Positions 8,883 through 18,177 of a stretch of 64,000 nt of DNA are shown here, one piece after another. The translations under genes and the position numbers were made by a program. Numbering within the stretch: position 1 is the first letter of the stretch; each line of letters opens with the position of its first letter. This stretch comes from Chloracidobacterium sp. (GTDB taxonomy: Bacteria; Acidobacteriota; Blastocatellia; Pyrinomonadales; Pyrinomonadaceae): assembly GCA_016720705.1 (NCBI GenBank), contig JADKKB010000002.1, positions 1 through 64,000 on the forward strand, given 5' to 3'. The notes below the pieces were generated by a model that saw nothing but the letters and a program-made list of their open reading frames with translations, had not been told where the DNA came from and searched no databases.

Positions 8883-9902
8883 CTAGCTATTTCGGTCGAT
8901 CACAAAATTCGGAATTCCTTCCAAAGCAACACGATACTCGGTTTCCGTAAAAACATCAAGGTTTTTTCTTGCGGCGTCGGCAAACTCCTTTGCACGCTCG
9001 CGAATCTGGCCGATTATTCCCCGTACGTCGAGCAATTCGCGAATGTCATCGCGTGATATCTCGTTATATGCTCCCGTCAGCATCACATCCTCCAATTTTG
9101 GCCGTAGTGACGGTTCGCTCTGCAGTAAATAGATCAGCGGCAACGTAACTTTACCTTCTAAAAGGTCGGTCCCTGCCGCCTTTCCGAGATTCTCAGCCTC
9201 CGATGTGAGGTCAAGAATATCGTCGGCGAGTTGAAACGCGATTCCCAGATTCATACCGTAATCGCGGAGTGCGTGCTGTTGCTCTAGGGTAGAACCGGCC
9301 AGTATGGCTCCGATCTCGGCACAAGCCGAAAACAGGAATGCGGTTTTTCGCTTTAGTATGTCGAAATAGTCAGATTCACTTATATCGAGGCGACCGATCA
9401 TTGTCAGTTGGATTAGTTCGCCCTCGGTCATCTTGCGGGTCAATCGCGTCAGAATGTCGAGGATCTCGAGCGATCTTTCCTGCAGTGAGGTCTCAAACGC
9501 CGACATATACAGCCAATCGCCCATAAGGACGGCGGTTTGATTCCCGAATCTGGCGTTTACCGACGCACGATTGCGGCGAAGGTCGGCGTTATCAATTATG
9601 TCGTCGTGAACGAGTGTCGCCGTGTGGAGCATCTCCATAACGGTCGCCAGACTTATGACATTTTTACCCGCAGTCGCACCCCCGCACGCACCACTTGCGA
9701 GTATCAGCAAAGCGGGACGTACACGTTTGCCGCCCGACGCCCGAAGATAATCACCCAGATAATTGACCACCTGAATATTGGACTGGACCTGCCGCTCGTA
9801 CTCAGCCTCGACGAGGCTCATTTCATTAGCGATCAGCCCAAAGATCTTGGAAGCCTTGGCTTGGGTAAGCAATTCTTTTTTTGCTGACGCGAATGTTTGC
9901 AT
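8883..9902 (-). CDS. ispB: polyprenyl diphosphate synthase (trans-type)
   Basis: 339 residues, typical length. It condenses isopentenyl diphosphate onto an allylic primer to make the side chain of a respiratory quinone. The GGKR substrate motif is at 57-60, the first Asp-rich motif DDIID at 100-104, and the second Asp-rich motif DDILD at 227-231. It ends with a conserved helical tail. Small residues before the first Asp motif (MLHTATLVHD) fit a long-chain product. The ispB symbol is by family resemblance; chain length cannot be read from sequence alone. Confidence 0.9.
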   Translation of the reverse strand: MQTFASAKKELLTQAKASKIFGLIANEMSLVEAEYERQVQSNIQVVNYLGDYLRASGGKRVRPALLILASGACGGATAGKNVISLATVMEMLHTATLVHDDIIDNADLRRNRASVNARFGNQTAVLMGDWLYMSAFETSLQERSLEILDILTRLTRKMTEGELIQLTMIGRLDISESDYFDILKRKTAFLFSACAEIGAILAGSTLEQQHALRDYGMNLGIAFQLADDILDLTSEAENLGKAAGTDLLEGKVTLPLIYLLQSEPSLRPKLEDVMLTGAYNEISRDDIRELLDVRGIIGQIRERAKEFADAARKNLDVFTETEYRVALEGIPNFVIDRNS

Positions 9903-9975
9903 CTATCAAATCCGGGTAGTTTTAACGGAAACGTTCATTTGGCCGACTTCTTATTCCTCGTCCAAATCTTCCGAT

Positions 9976-10431
9976 CTAATCACCACTAACGTACTTCGAC
10001 TGTATCAGATTTCGGTCGACAGTTCCCCAGTACCGCGAGTCGGACGAATTGTCCCTGTTGTCACCCATTACAAAATAACTTTCTGGTTCGACCGTAATGG
10101 GCGGAAATGTCTGGTCATTCTGATTAAATCTCGTATCTACATACGATTCGTCAAATGGCGTGTCGTTGATGAAAACTCTCCCGTCGCGGATACCTATCCG
10201 TTCGGAAGGCAATCCGACAACACGTTTGATATAGAATTTGCTCGGATCTTTGGGGTACTTGAACAAAATGATATCGCCCCGTTCGAGCTTTGAAATATTC
10301 GAAGAAAACCGCAATCTGTCTCCGTCTTTTATCGTCGGCGTCATCGAGACGCCCTCAAAAATAACGGGTCTCACGCAACTAACCAGCAAGAAGCCAAAAA
10401 ACACTACGATCAAATAAGCCCTTGGCCCCAT
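9976..10431 (-). CDS. lepB: signal peptidase I (short form)
   Basis: 151 residues. It cleaves signal peptides at the outer face of the inner membrane. An N-terminal membrane anchor (residues 5-20) is followed by the catalytic Ser29 in GVSMTPT and the general-base Lys69 in YIKRVVGLP. The box GDNRDNSSDSRYWG is at 123-136. It is shorter than the E. coli enzyme because it lacks the large inserted domain. The anchor ends in LVSC, which resembles a lipobox; whether it is lipidated is unknown. It lies 12 bp downstream of yajQ, so the two genes are cotranscribed. Confidence 0.92.
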   Translation of the reverse strand: MGPRAYLIVVFFGFLLVSCVRPVIFEGVSMTPTIKDGDRLRFSSNISKLERGDIILFKYPKDPSKFYIKRVVGLPSERIGIRDGRVFINDTPFDESYVDTRFNQNDQTFPPITVEPESYFVMGDNRDNSSDSRYWGTVDRNLIQSKYVSGD

Positions 10432-10443
10432 AGTCGGTATAAA

Positions 10444-10941
10444 CTAATTGCTGCGGAAATTATCAAACGTCATATCGATGCCAAAGTCGTTTCCTTTCAG
10501 AGCGGCAATCGTTTCCTGCAGGGTATCGCGATCCTTGCCCGACACGCGTACGGTCTCGCCCTGGATCGACGCCTGGACCTTGAGTTTAGCGTCCTTAATA
10601 TACTTAACGACCTCTTTGGCCTTTTCGATAGGGATTCCCTGCTGTACCTTCACCAATTGGCGAACAGTCCCGCCCGCCGCCGCTTCGATAGTTTGATAAT
10701 CGAGGGCCTTGAGCGAGATCCCACGTTTGAGCAACTTACTCTGGAGGATGTCATTCATATTACGCAGACGCGTCTCGTCTTCGGCGGTCATGATGAGATC
10801 TTTGTCCTTTAGCTCGACAGCAGCCTTGCTACCCTTAAAATCAAATCGCTGCGAGATCTCTTTCCCGGTTTGATTTAACGCATTTGTGAGCTCGGCGTAG
10901 TCGGTCTTAGAAACGATATCAAATGAATTTTCTTTTGCCAT
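10444..10941 (-). CDS. yajQ: YajQ family cyclic-di-GMP-binding protein
   Basis: 165 residues, full length for the family. The opening MAKENSFDIVSKTDYAEL and the closing DFGIDMTFDNFRSN are diagnostic, as is ISQRFDFKGSKA. YajQ has two ferredoxin-like domains; members in Xanthomonas and Pseudomonas bind cyclic di-GMP and act with transcription regulators, and others bind nucleic acid. It is the first gene of the minus-strand cluster with lepB. The upstream region (11071-11160) carries a cluster of TGTCCCA sites that may be regulatory. Confidence 0.95.
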   Translation of the reverse strand: MAKENSFDIVSKTDYAELTNALNQTGKEISQRFDFKGSKAAVELKDKDLIMTAEDETRLRNMNDILQSKLLKRGISLKALDYQTIEAAAGGTVRQLVKVQQGIPIEKAKEVVKYIKDAKLKVQASIQGETVRVSGKDRDTLQETIAALKGNDFGIDMTFDNFRSN

Positions 10942-11070
10942 AAACTAATCTTACACGCGAGTAACGATAATCCGCACCGCGCACCTCCGATCTATCGATC
11001 GCCCAAAACAACCTTCCTCAAGTGCATCTATTGCAAAACAAATGCGAGGATGCGGGCGGTGATAACTATC

Positions 11071-11160
11071 TTGTCCCAAACATTGTTAAAGTGGGACAAC
11101 AAGTGGGACAACTTAACTTATGCAAATAAATAGATTATACGTTTTGTCCCACTGTCCCAC
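11071..11160. promoter_or_regulatory. cluster of five TGTCCCA(C) sites upstream of yajQ
   Basis: TTGTCCCA occurs at 11071-11078, GTGGGACAA at 11091-11099 and 11103-11111, TTGTCCCAC at 11144-11152 and CTGTCCCAC at 11152-11160. The paired forward copies (11091-11112) face the paired reverse copies (11141-11160) across an AT-rich spacer, so the block can fold into a hairpin or act as a cooperative operator. The rest of the 292-bp gap shows nothing else. Confidence 0.5.
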
Positions 11161-11233
11161 GTTTTTTACAAACGCGTGCTGAGTAACACATTTGTTTTAT
11201 CACGGCGAACTTATGTATAAATTATAACACGGC

Positions 11234-12055
11234 TTACCGTTCGTCGCGAATCGATCCATTGCCAAATTTATCCGTTTTTAAGCCGAATAGATCGATAAAA
11301 TTCGCCGTAGTTCGTTCTCCAAGTTCCAAAACGCCAACTCCATACATTTCGGCCAGAAACTTTGCGGTGTGAACCACATAACTCGGTTCATTACGTTTTC
11401 CGCGGAAAGGGATCGGCGTAAGAAACGGACAATCGGTCTCGATCAGCAAGCGGTCAAGCGGTACAACGCGAGCCGAATCGCGGAGATTCTCGGCCTTCTT
11501 AAACGTCACGTTACCGGCAAACGAGATCATAAATCCGACCTTCATCAGATCCTCGGCCATCCGCGGCGTTCCGCCAAAACAGTGCATAATGCCGCGAAAA
11601 CCGTCCCAAGAGCATTCCTCGGTCAGGATCTCGACTGTCTGATCATCAGCATCGCGGCTGTGAATGATTATCGGCAAAGCCAGTTCCCGTGCGGTACGAA
11701 TCTGCCGTCGAAATACGTCGATCTGGACTTCACGCGGGCTGTGGTCGTAGTAATAGTCAAGTCCGATCTCGCCCCACGCAATTACCTTATCGCTCTTGGT
11801 AAGTTCGACAAGATGTTCTTCCGCCTTGTCGTCATAAAGTTTTGCATCGTGCGGGTGCACGCCGACCGCAGCGTACACATTATCGTATTTCTCAGCCACC
11901 GCAACAGCCCTTCGAAAATCATCGGAATGCGGATCACCCGTTCCGATATTCAGCATCGCCGCAACGCCCGCATCTCTGGCCCTTTGGACGACCTCATCAC
12001 GGTCCGCGTCAAACGAGTCGCCGTCGATGTGACAGTGAGAATCGACAAATGTCAT
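11234..12055 (-). CDS. tatD: TatD family metal-dependent hydrolase / DNase
   Basis: 273 residues, a TIM-barrel amidohydrolase-fold nuclease. Metal ligands are visible in FVDSHCHID (near the N-terminus), GEIGLDYYYD, IIHSRDAD, GIMHCFGG and LLIETDCPFL. TatD enzymes act as 3'-5' exonucleases or DNases in DNA repair and turnover. The start codon overlaps the metG stop (ATGA at 12052-12055), so the pair is translationally coupled, a pairing seen in many bacteria. Confidence 0.95.
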   Translation of the reverse strand: MTFVDSHCHIDGDSFDADRDEVVQRARDAGVAAMLNIGTGDPHSDDFRRAVAVAEKYDNVYAAVGVHPHDAKLYDDKAEEHLVELTKSDKVIAWGEIGLDYYYDHSPREVQIDVFRRQIRTARELALPIIIHSRDADDQTVEILTEECSWDGFRGIMHCFGGTPRMAEDLMKVGFMISFAGNVTFKKAENLRDSARVVPLDRLLIETDCPFLTPIPFRGKRNEPSYVVHTAKFLAEMYGVGVLELGERTTANFIDLFGLKTDKFGNGSIRDER

Positions 12056-14124
12056 TTAAGCCGTGCTCCGACCTCAACGTCCTCCAGAAATGCCGCGAGT
12101 GCGGGTTTTGGGCCCGAATTATCTTCGAGGCTTGCCGCACAGATCATTCCCTGCGACTCCAGGCCGCGCATCATTCGGGGTTTTAGGTTAGCGACGACGA
12201 CGACTTTACGACCGATCAGTGCTTCAGGTTCGTAGTATTCCGCGAGGCCCGCAAGTATCTGTCGAGGCTTTTCTTCGCCAAGGTCGATCTCAAAACGCAG
12301 GAGTTTGTCGGCCTTCGGGATCCGCTCGCAGACCTTTACTTCCCCGACTCGAAGATCGACCTTAAGAAAGTCGTCGATGGTGATGAAACGGTCATTTGTC
12401 ATTTGTTCTTCGTCCTTTTTCACCGGGACATTGGATGGATCGGAAACTAATGACGAAGGACTACTGACTATTGACTCATTGATTTCGTTCATAACTTTAT
12501 TTTTATCAATTCTCGGAAATACGCCGACGGTTTCGCCGATCTTGGTTCCGGCGGCAAGTTCGCCCCATTTGAGGTTGGCCGGATCGAGCGTGGCGATATC
12601 GTCGCTGAGACCGATCTGGCTATAAATATTCTTTGACGCCTCGGGCATCACCGGATAAAGCTCGACGCATAGCCAGCGAAGCGTTTCGCACGCCCCGTAT
12701 AGCACGGCGTTAAGCGTTTCCGCTTGGTTGTCGTCCTTGATCAGGTTCCAGGGCTTTGAGTCCGAGATGAGCTTATCGACGCGGGCAATGACCGTCCAAA
12801 TCGTCTCAAGCCCTAGACTGAACTCGAATTTGTCGAAACGCCGCATAAAATCGTCCCGAGCGTGTTCGACTGCCGCCGCGAGTTCGTATCCGTCAGCATC
12901 CACGCCGACGCCTTCAGCGTGCGTGCGGTTTTCATCGGCGATCGTACCGCTCGGGATCAGGCCTTCGCGATACTTGGTGATCATCGAAAATGTTCGGCTC
13001 GCGAGATTCCCGAGTCCGCTTGCGAGATCAGCATTTGCTCGTTCGATCAGGTTTTCATAGCCGAACTTGCCGTCCTGCCCGAAGACCATCTCGCGGAGCA
13101 AAAAGTAACGCAACGCGTCTACTTGAAAATGCTTGTGCAGAACATCTACTTCGATCACGTTGCCGATCGTCTTGCCCATTTTGCGGCCATCGGCATCGAG
13201 CCACATACCGTGGGCAAAAACGCTTGCCGGTAGCGAAAGTCCGGCCGCCTTAAGAAATGAAAACCAGTAAACCGTGTGGAAACGAAGAATGTCCTTTCCA
13301 ACAAGGTGCGTTCCCGGCCATAACCTTTCGAAACCTGTTCTTTCTTCATTACCGTACCCGAGTGCGGTGATGTAATTCGATAGTGCGTCCAACCAAACAT
13401 ACATTACGTGTGCGTCGTCATCCGGAACGGGAACGCCCCACGAAACCGCTGTTTTCTGTCGGCTGATGGATAGGTCCTGAAGGCCGCTTCGTATAAACGA
13501 TATCACCTCGTTCCGTCGCCCTTCGGGGCGAACACGGTTGACGTCATGCTCAATCGTTTCGATCAGCCATTCATCGTAATCCGAAAGTCGAAAAAAGTAG
13601 CTTTCCTCAGCCACTTTATCGAGCGGACGCTCGTGGATGAGGCAATTCGGGACGTCCGAGCCGTCGGGCGTCACATATTGTTCCTCGGTCTTAAATTCAG
13701 CACACGGAGCACAGAACCAGCCTTCGTAAAAGCCCTTATAGATCGTGTCATTGCCTTTAGGCGTCTTATTTTTAGCGATCTCACGCCACAGATGCTGCGC
13801 CCCTTGGTAATGAAACGCCTCGGTCGTACGCATAAATACGTCGTAACCGCCATTGTCCGTATCGAGTCGAAACTCGCGAAACATCCGCTGCAGTTCGCCG
13901 GCGATGAGGTCCACCTGTTCCTTCGGCGTTCGGCCATTTTTCTCGGCTGCCCGCTGAATATTGATCCCGTGCTCGTCGGTTCCGGTTAGAAAATACGTAT
14001 CAAAACCGCGCTGTTTTTTATATCGGCGGATCGCATCGGCCACGATCGTCGTATACAGATGGCCGAGGTGCGGTAGGCTGTTCGCATAGTAAATGGGCGT
14101 TGTTATATAGAAACTTTGTGTCAT
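12052..14124 (-). CDS. metG: methionyl-tRNA synthetase with C-terminal tRNA-binding domain
   Basis: About 690 residues from the ATG at 14124 (MTQSFYITTPIYYAN), the conserved family start; a longer frame to 14169 would run through the upstream terminator. The class I HIGH motif is HLGH in SLPHLGHLYTT. The KMSKS loop is KMGKT in DGRKMGKTIGNV. A Cys-containing connective peptide (CAPCAEF) is present. The last ~110 residues form an OB-fold tRNA-binding (EMAP/Trbp111-like) domain (FLKVDLRVGEVKVCERIPKA), which mediates dimerisation. A low-complexity Ser/Asn linker (INESIVSSPSSLVSDPSN) joins the anticodon-binding and OB domains. Confidence 0.96.
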   Translation of the reverse strand: MTQSFYITTPIYYANSLPHLGHLYTTIVADAIRRYKKQRGFDTYFLTGTDEHGINIQRAAEKNGRTPKEQVDLIAGELQRMFREFRLDTDNGGYDVFMRTTEAFHYQGAQHLWREIAKNKTPKGNDTIYKGFYEGWFCAPCAEFKTEEQYVTPDGSDVPNCLIHERPLDKVAEESYFFRLSDYDEWLIETIEHDVNRVRPEGRRNEVISFIRSGLQDLSISRQKTAVSWGVPVPDDDAHVMYVWLDALSNYITALGYGNEERTGFERLWPGTHLVGKDILRFHTVYWFSFLKAAGLSLPASVFAHGMWLDADGRKMGKTIGNVIEVDVLHKHFQVDALRYFLLREMVFGQDGKFGYENLIERANADLASGLGNLASRTFSMITKYREGLIPSGTIADENRTHAEGVGVDADGYELAAAVEHARDDFMRRFDKFEFSLGLETIWTVIARVDKLISDSKPWNLIKDDNQAETLNAVLYGACETLRWLCVELYPVMPEASKNIYSQIGLSDDIATLDPANLKWGELAAGTKIGETVGVFPRIDKNKVMNEINESIVSSPSSLVSDPSNVPVKKDEEQMTNDRFITIDDFLKVDLRVGEVKVCERIPKADKLLRFEIDLGEEKPRQILAGLAEYYEPEALIGRKVVVVANLKPRMMRGLESQGMICAASLEDNSGPKPALAAFLEDVEVGARLK

Positions 14125-14130
14125 CTTAAA

Positions 14131-14178
14131 ACATAAAAGTGTAGCGTGTAAGACGAAATATATCCACACGCTACACTC
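14131..14178 (-). terminator. terminator of the folE-M28 peptidase transcript
   Basis: A perfect 12-bp stem, AGTGTAGCGTGT (14138-14149) with ACACGCTACACT (14166-14177). On the minus strand it is followed by TTTTATGTTTT. It separates the M28 gene end (14197) from the metG start (14124). Confidence 0.85.
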
Positions 14179-14196
14179 TGCAATCCAGGTACGCAG

Positions 14197-15852
14197 TTAC
14201 TTAGTGAACCGCTTCTTATCCGCCGCCGAAAACTCGTCGGTGTCGTTATATCTCGGCATTGTCGGCGAATTTGCGAGTTTCAATCCGATCGCGAGGGCAA
14301 ATTCCGATTCCTGGACCATAGCGGATACGTCCCACCAATCGTGGAATTCGTCGGTCACCTGATGATAATGCGTCGAATTGTATCCGTTAAAGAAGCTTGC
14401 CGCTTCGGCTCTAAGCGGTTTTAGAAATTTATCGCCGTGCTGCAGTGAGACCGCGGGCACGCCGACCTTGGCGAAAGGAAAATGATCCGAGCGGAAGAAA
14501 AATCCCTGTTCGGGCTGCATATCGGCCTCGACCGTCAATTTACGCTCTGCCGCAGCCTCATTAATTACCGAGATCATTGACGAACGCTCGGCGCCGAGCG
14601 GCATAAAGTCAGAGACCTTGCCGAAGAAATTTACGCCGTCGATATTGACGTTGGCGGCAGTTTTATCAATCGGTACCAGCGGATGCTTTGAATAATATTC
14701 GGCCCCAAGCAAGCCTTGCTCCTCGGCCGTCGGAAAAAAGAACATAATTGACCGTTTCGGCCGTTCTTTCTTAGGCAGTTTCGCGATGACATCTGCAATG
14801 CCGAGTATAGCCGCGACTCCGGATGCGTTGTCGTAGGCTCCGTTATAGATCTTGTCGCCGCTGGCATTTGGCTCGCCGATACCGAGGTGATCCCAGTGTC
14901 CGGAATAGATAACAAATTCGCTCTTTAGTTTTGAATCTGTTCCGTCGACGATGCCGGCGACATTGGGCGAATCAAAGGTCTTCATCTGACTGTTCAACTC
15001 CAGTTTGGCCGTGACACCCGTTTTAACCGGTTTGAAGTCACGCGTGCGGGCCGCCGCACTCAACTTCGTCAGATCGAATCCTGCCGAGCCAAGTATCCGA
15101 GATGCCGCATCCTCTGTCGCCCAGCCCTTAAACTGCAAATACGGCGACTTGTCACCGGCCTTACGAGCGATCTCGTATCGCCAATTGCCGTTCGACGTGC
15201 GAACAACATTCCAACCATAACCGGCCGAACCCGTCGTGTGCACCAGTATTACGCCCGCCGCACCCCTGCGTGCGGCTTCCTCAAATTTGTATGTCCAACG
15301 GCCGAAATACGTCAGGGCCTTTCCACCAAAAAGGTCCGGCTCTCCGGCCGATGCCGGCGGGTCATTGACCAGTATCATCAATATTTTGCCCTTGTAATCG
15401 GCCTCGCCGCCCTTATAGTCGTTCCACTTGTACAACGGAGCATCTATGCCATAACCGACAAAGACTATCTCAGATTCGACCAATATTCTTTCGGCTTGGG
15501 CTCCGGTGGTAGCAACAAAATCATCGCCAAATTTGTAGTCGGTCACGCCATTTTTACCCGCAACGGCCAATTTTGTATTTGGATCAGCTTTTAGGCCTGC
15601 GAGAGTGACATTCTGAAAGTAGCTGCCCTTATTCGCCGGTTTCACGCCGCCGGCCTTGAGCTGATCCGCGATATATTGCGCCGCCCGCTTGCCGCCGTCT
15701 GTTCCGGGCCCGCGGCCTTCGAAATCGTCGGCCGAGAGACGCTTTACTCGCTGAATCATCCTTTTCGCGTCAAACGAAGCCGTGCGATCCTGTGCCAATG
15801 CGGCCGTTGCTACAAACGAAATGATCAGTAAACCTGATAAAACTTTTTTCAT
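14197..15852 (-). CDS. secreted M28 family metallopeptidase with PA domain
   Basis: 551 residues. The signal peptide is clear (LLIISFVATAALAQ). A protease-associated domain lies about 130-270. The M28 zinc aminopeptidase domain follows, with ligands in SGHWDHLGIG (His/Asp), NGAYDNASGVAAIL (Asp), PTAEEQGLLGAEYY (Glu-Glu), VNIDGVNFFG (Asp) and FRSDHFPFAKVGVP (His). It probably degrades peptides in the periplasm or outside the cell. The start is 4 bp after the folE stop, an unusual partner for a secreted peptidase, and a strong terminator follows the gene. Confidence 0.92.
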   Translation of the reverse strand: MKKVLSGLLIISFVATAALAQDRTASFDAKRMIQRVKRLSADDFEGRGPGTDGGKRAAQYIADQLKAGGVKPANKGSYFQNVTLAGLKADPNTKLAVAGKNGVTDYKFGDDFVATTGAQAERILVESEIVFVGYGIDAPLYKWNDYKGGEADYKGKILMILVNDPPASAGEPDLFGGKALTYFGRWTYKFEEAARRGAAGVILVHTTGSAGYGWNVVRTSNGNWRYEIARKAGDKSPYLQFKGWATEDAASRILGSAGFDLTKLSAAARTRDFKPVKTGVTAKLELNSQMKTFDSPNVAGIVDGTDSKLKSEFVIYSGHWDHLGIGEPNASGDKIYNGAYDNASGVAAILGIADVIAKLPKKERPKRSIMFFFPTAEEQGLLGAEYYSKHPLVPIDKTAANVNIDGVNFFGKVSDFMPLGAERSSMISVINEAAAERKLTVEADMQPEQGFFFRSDHFPFAKVGVPAVSLQHGDKFLKPLRAEAASFFNGYNSTHYHQVTDEFHDWWDVSAMVQESEFALAIGLKLANSPTMPRYNDTDEFSAADKKRFTK

Positions 15853-15856
15853 ATTG

Positions 15857-16438
15857 CTATCCCTTGATCAATGACATTGCCTCGGCACGCGTCCGCGGAT
15901 CCTTTCTAAATCCGCCGAGGACTGCGGACGTAATGGTGATCGCACCCGGCTTTTTCACACCGCGGAGCGTCATACACGTATGTTCAGCCTCGATCACGAC
16001 CATCACGCCGATCGGGTCGAGTGCATCGTACAGTGTCTGAGCGATCTGCTGTGTGAGACGCTCTTGGACCTGCAACCGCCGGGCAAATATTTCGGCGATC
16101 CGCGCGAGCTTCGAAAGCCCTACGATCCGGCCGCCCTTCGGAATGTAAGCGATGTGGCATTTGCCTACGAAGGGGGCAAGGTGATGCTCACAGACCGACG
16201 CTATGGTTATGTCCTTAACGATGACCATTTCGTCGTGCGAATCGCCCGGCAGAGCCTGAATATGTGATTTGGCGTCCTGCCACATACCATCGGTCAACTC
16301 CGCGTAGAAATCAGCGACGCGGGCCGGCGTTTTCTGCAGGCCTTCCCGATCCGGGTCTTCGCCCATTCCTTCTAACATCAGCCGAACTCCGTCAGCGATC
16401 TTTTTTAAGTCGACCTTGCCGGTCGTTTCATTAGACAT
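15857..16438 (-). CDS. folE: GTP cyclohydrolase I
   Basis: 193 residues, typical for FolE type IA. It converts GTP to dihydroneopterin triphosphate for folate synthesis. Zinc and catalytic residues are in SVCEHHLAPFVGKCHIAYIP and in the later CMTLRGVKKPGA. The substrate-binding QVQERLTQQIA is intact. It lies between larC (11 bp upstream) and the M28 peptidase (4 bp downstream), so the three are probably one transcript. Confidence 0.96.
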   Translation of the reverse strand: MSNETTGKVDLKKIADGVRLMLEGMGEDPDREGLQKTPARVADFYAELTDGMWQDAKSHIQALPGDSHDEMVIVKDITIASVCEHHLAPFVGKCHIAYIPKGGRIVGLSKLARIAEIFARRLQVQERLTQQIAQTLYDALDPIGVMVVIEAEHTCMTLRGVKKPGAITITSAVLGGFRKDPRTRAEAMSLIKG

Positions 16439-16449
16439 AATTTAACTTC

Positions 16450-17655
16450 CTAGGCAACTGCCTTTTCCGAAATGCCGTATTCGGCAAACTGCGAAACTGC
16501 TGCTTCGCGAACAGAGTGAAATGTCGTTTTATGCTCAGTTGCTGCCGCTTTGACCTGATCGTATTCCGGCATTATATTGACGACACGGCCCTTGTGTCTA
16601 GCAATCTTGATATCGATATCGCCATAAACAGTAGCGACCGTTATCGTCTTGCGCTCGAGGCACTCGCGTTCGACGCTGCGGACGCGGATACCGATGGTGG
16701 TCGTTTCATTGTAAAGAAGTTCGGTGAGTGAACGCCGATGCTCGCGATCGCAAAGGATCGACACCATCGTGGCAGGACGGTTCTTTTTCATCTGGATCGG
16801 CGTAAACCAACAGTCCAGTGCCCCGATCTCGAAAACTCGCTCCATCACATATCCGAGGATCTGGGGCGAAATATCGTCGATATTCGTTTCGATCACCAAT
16901 AATTCATCGGTCGCGCCCGACTCTCCCGTCGACGCAACTTCAGAGTCGCCGACCATTATCCGCAAGGCGTTCGGAAACCCTTCGTATTGCCGCGTCCCCG
17001 CTCCATAAGCGGTGACCGCAACCGACATTTCCGGCACCCGACCGTAGGTGTCACAGACCGTCGAGATGATCGCGGCTCCGGTTGGCGTCATAAGTTCGCC
17101 TTCGATCTCGGTCGAGTAGATCGGCACTCCGGTCAGAAGTTCGGCAACTGCCGGCGGCGGGATCGGAAATTTTCCGTGGGCCATCTGTGCAAATCCGCTG
17201 CCAACGTGGACCTTCGAGCACGTAAATCGCTCGATCCCCAACATTTCAAACCCAATGCACGAGCCCACTACATCCACGATCGCGTCCATCGCCCCGACCT
17301 CGTGAAAGTGAACCTTTCCGACTTCGATGCCGTGGATCTTTGCTTCGGCCTCTGCAAGCCGTGTAAAGATCGCCCTCGAACGCGATTTGACCGAATCTGA
17401 AAGATCGGTACGGTCTATAATATCGACGATATTGTGCAAGTGACGATGAACGTGTTCGTGCGGCACCCTTACATCAACGTGCGTCGATGTTATCCCCGAA
17501 CGGTCGACGGTCGAAACCTCTATATCAAATTCCGAGATCTGTAATTTACGAAGTTCCGTCTTCAGACCCTCAGCGTGCACGCCTGCGGCTATTAATGCCC
17601 CAAGGATCATATTTCCGCTTGCGCCGGCAAAACAATCAAAATATAGTGTTCGCAT
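16450..17655 (-). CDS. larC: LarC nickel-pincer cofactor biosynthesis protein
   Basis: 401 residues. The N-terminus MRTLYFDCFAGASGNMILGA is diagnostic. It continues with HEHVHRHLHNIVDIID (metal-binding His cluster), KVHFHEVGAMDAIVD and a C-terminal domain (ELLVIETNIDDISPQILGYV). LarC inserts nickel in a CTP-dependent step to complete the nickel-pincer nucleotide used by lactate racemase and relatives. LarB, LarE and LarA are not in this window. The gene is in a single frame; in some bacteria it is split into larC1/larC2 by a programmed frameshift. Confidence 0.94.
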   Translation of the reverse strand: MRTLYFDCFAGASGNMILGALIAAGVHAEGLKTELRKLQISEFDIEVSTVDRSGITSTHVDVRVPHEHVHRHLHNIVDIIDRTDLSDSVKSRSRAIFTRLAEAEAKIHGIEVGKVHFHEVGAMDAIVDVVGSCIGFEMLGIERFTCSKVHVGSGFAQMAHGKFPIPPPAVAELLTGVPIYSTEIEGELMTPTGAAIISTVCDTYGRVPEMSVAVTAYGAGTRQYEGFPNALRIMVGDSEVASTGESGATDELLVIETNIDDISPQILGYVMERVFEIGALDCWFTPIQMKKNRPATMVSILCDREHRRSLTELLYNETTTIGIRVRSVERECLERKTITVATVYGDIDIKIARHKGRVVNIMPEYDQVKAAATEHKTTFHSVREAAVSQFAEYGISEKAVA

Positions 17656-17759
17656 AAAGATACGAGTTTAGCCGTTTCGGACTAAAACAAAAAGTTAAAT
17701 GAGCTGGTTATGCTACAAAACTAATTATTGCGGCCGTCCGCCAAGGAGTTGTGATTACG

Positions 17760-18095
17760 ATGAAAATGACGCTTAGAACTTTCGCTATATTTTCAATTAT
17801 CCTTACGCTATCTACGGTAGGGCTGGCCGATATTCGTATTAGGTTTGCACGCGGCCGAACATCGGCGACCGTTACGGGTTCGGTCCGAGCAGGCGGGCGC
17901 GTATGCTATGTGGCCGGCGCCCGGCGCGGACAAACCGTAAACGGCGTGTTGAGTTCACGCTCCGGAAAGGTCATTTTTTTCGAGTCCGGTGAGACGAGCT
18001 ATTCATTTGTAGTTGAGCGAAACGGCGACCAATCGCTGTGCGTCGACAACCTCGGGCGTGCCACCACCTACACGATGACGGTTTCGATCCAATAG
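17760..18095 (+). CDS. small secreted hypothetical protein
   Basis: About 111 residues. AAGGAG at 17743-17748 is correctly spaced for the ATG at 17760, not for the GTG at 17751, so 17760 is preferred. A signal peptide (FAIFSIILTLSTVGLA) precedes a mature domain of roughly 85 residues with two Cys (VCYVAG and LCVDN) that could form a disulfide. It is rich in Arg/Gly/Ser with beta-like periodicity. I do not recognise the family. It is divergent from larC and upstream of argS. Confidence 0.7.
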   Translation: MKMTLRTFAIFSIILTLSTVGLADIRIRFARGRTSATVTGSVRAGGRVCYVAGARRGQTVNGVLSSRSGKVIFFESGETSYSFVVERNGDQSLCVDNLGRATTYTMTVSIQ

Positions 18096-18113
18096 CGTCG
18101 CTTATGCGGCCTT

Positions 18114-18143
18114 TTGCCTTCATTCCGTTCAAATGGATATAAT
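18114..18143 (+). promoter_or_regulatory. putative argS promoter
   Basis: TTGCCT (18114-18119), an 18-nt spacer and a consensus TATAAT (18138-18143). The predicted transcript start lies near 18150, inside the longer in-frame extension that begins at 18133. This supports the argS start at 18178. Confidence 0.55.
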
Positions 18144-18177
18144 TACCGTTTTATCTAGTTGGGGTAATTTGAACGTA

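Noticed and set aside
16450..17655. Programmed frameshift in larC
   Set aside because: Some lactic acid bacteria split larC into two frames, but here the gene is one continuous 401-codon frame.
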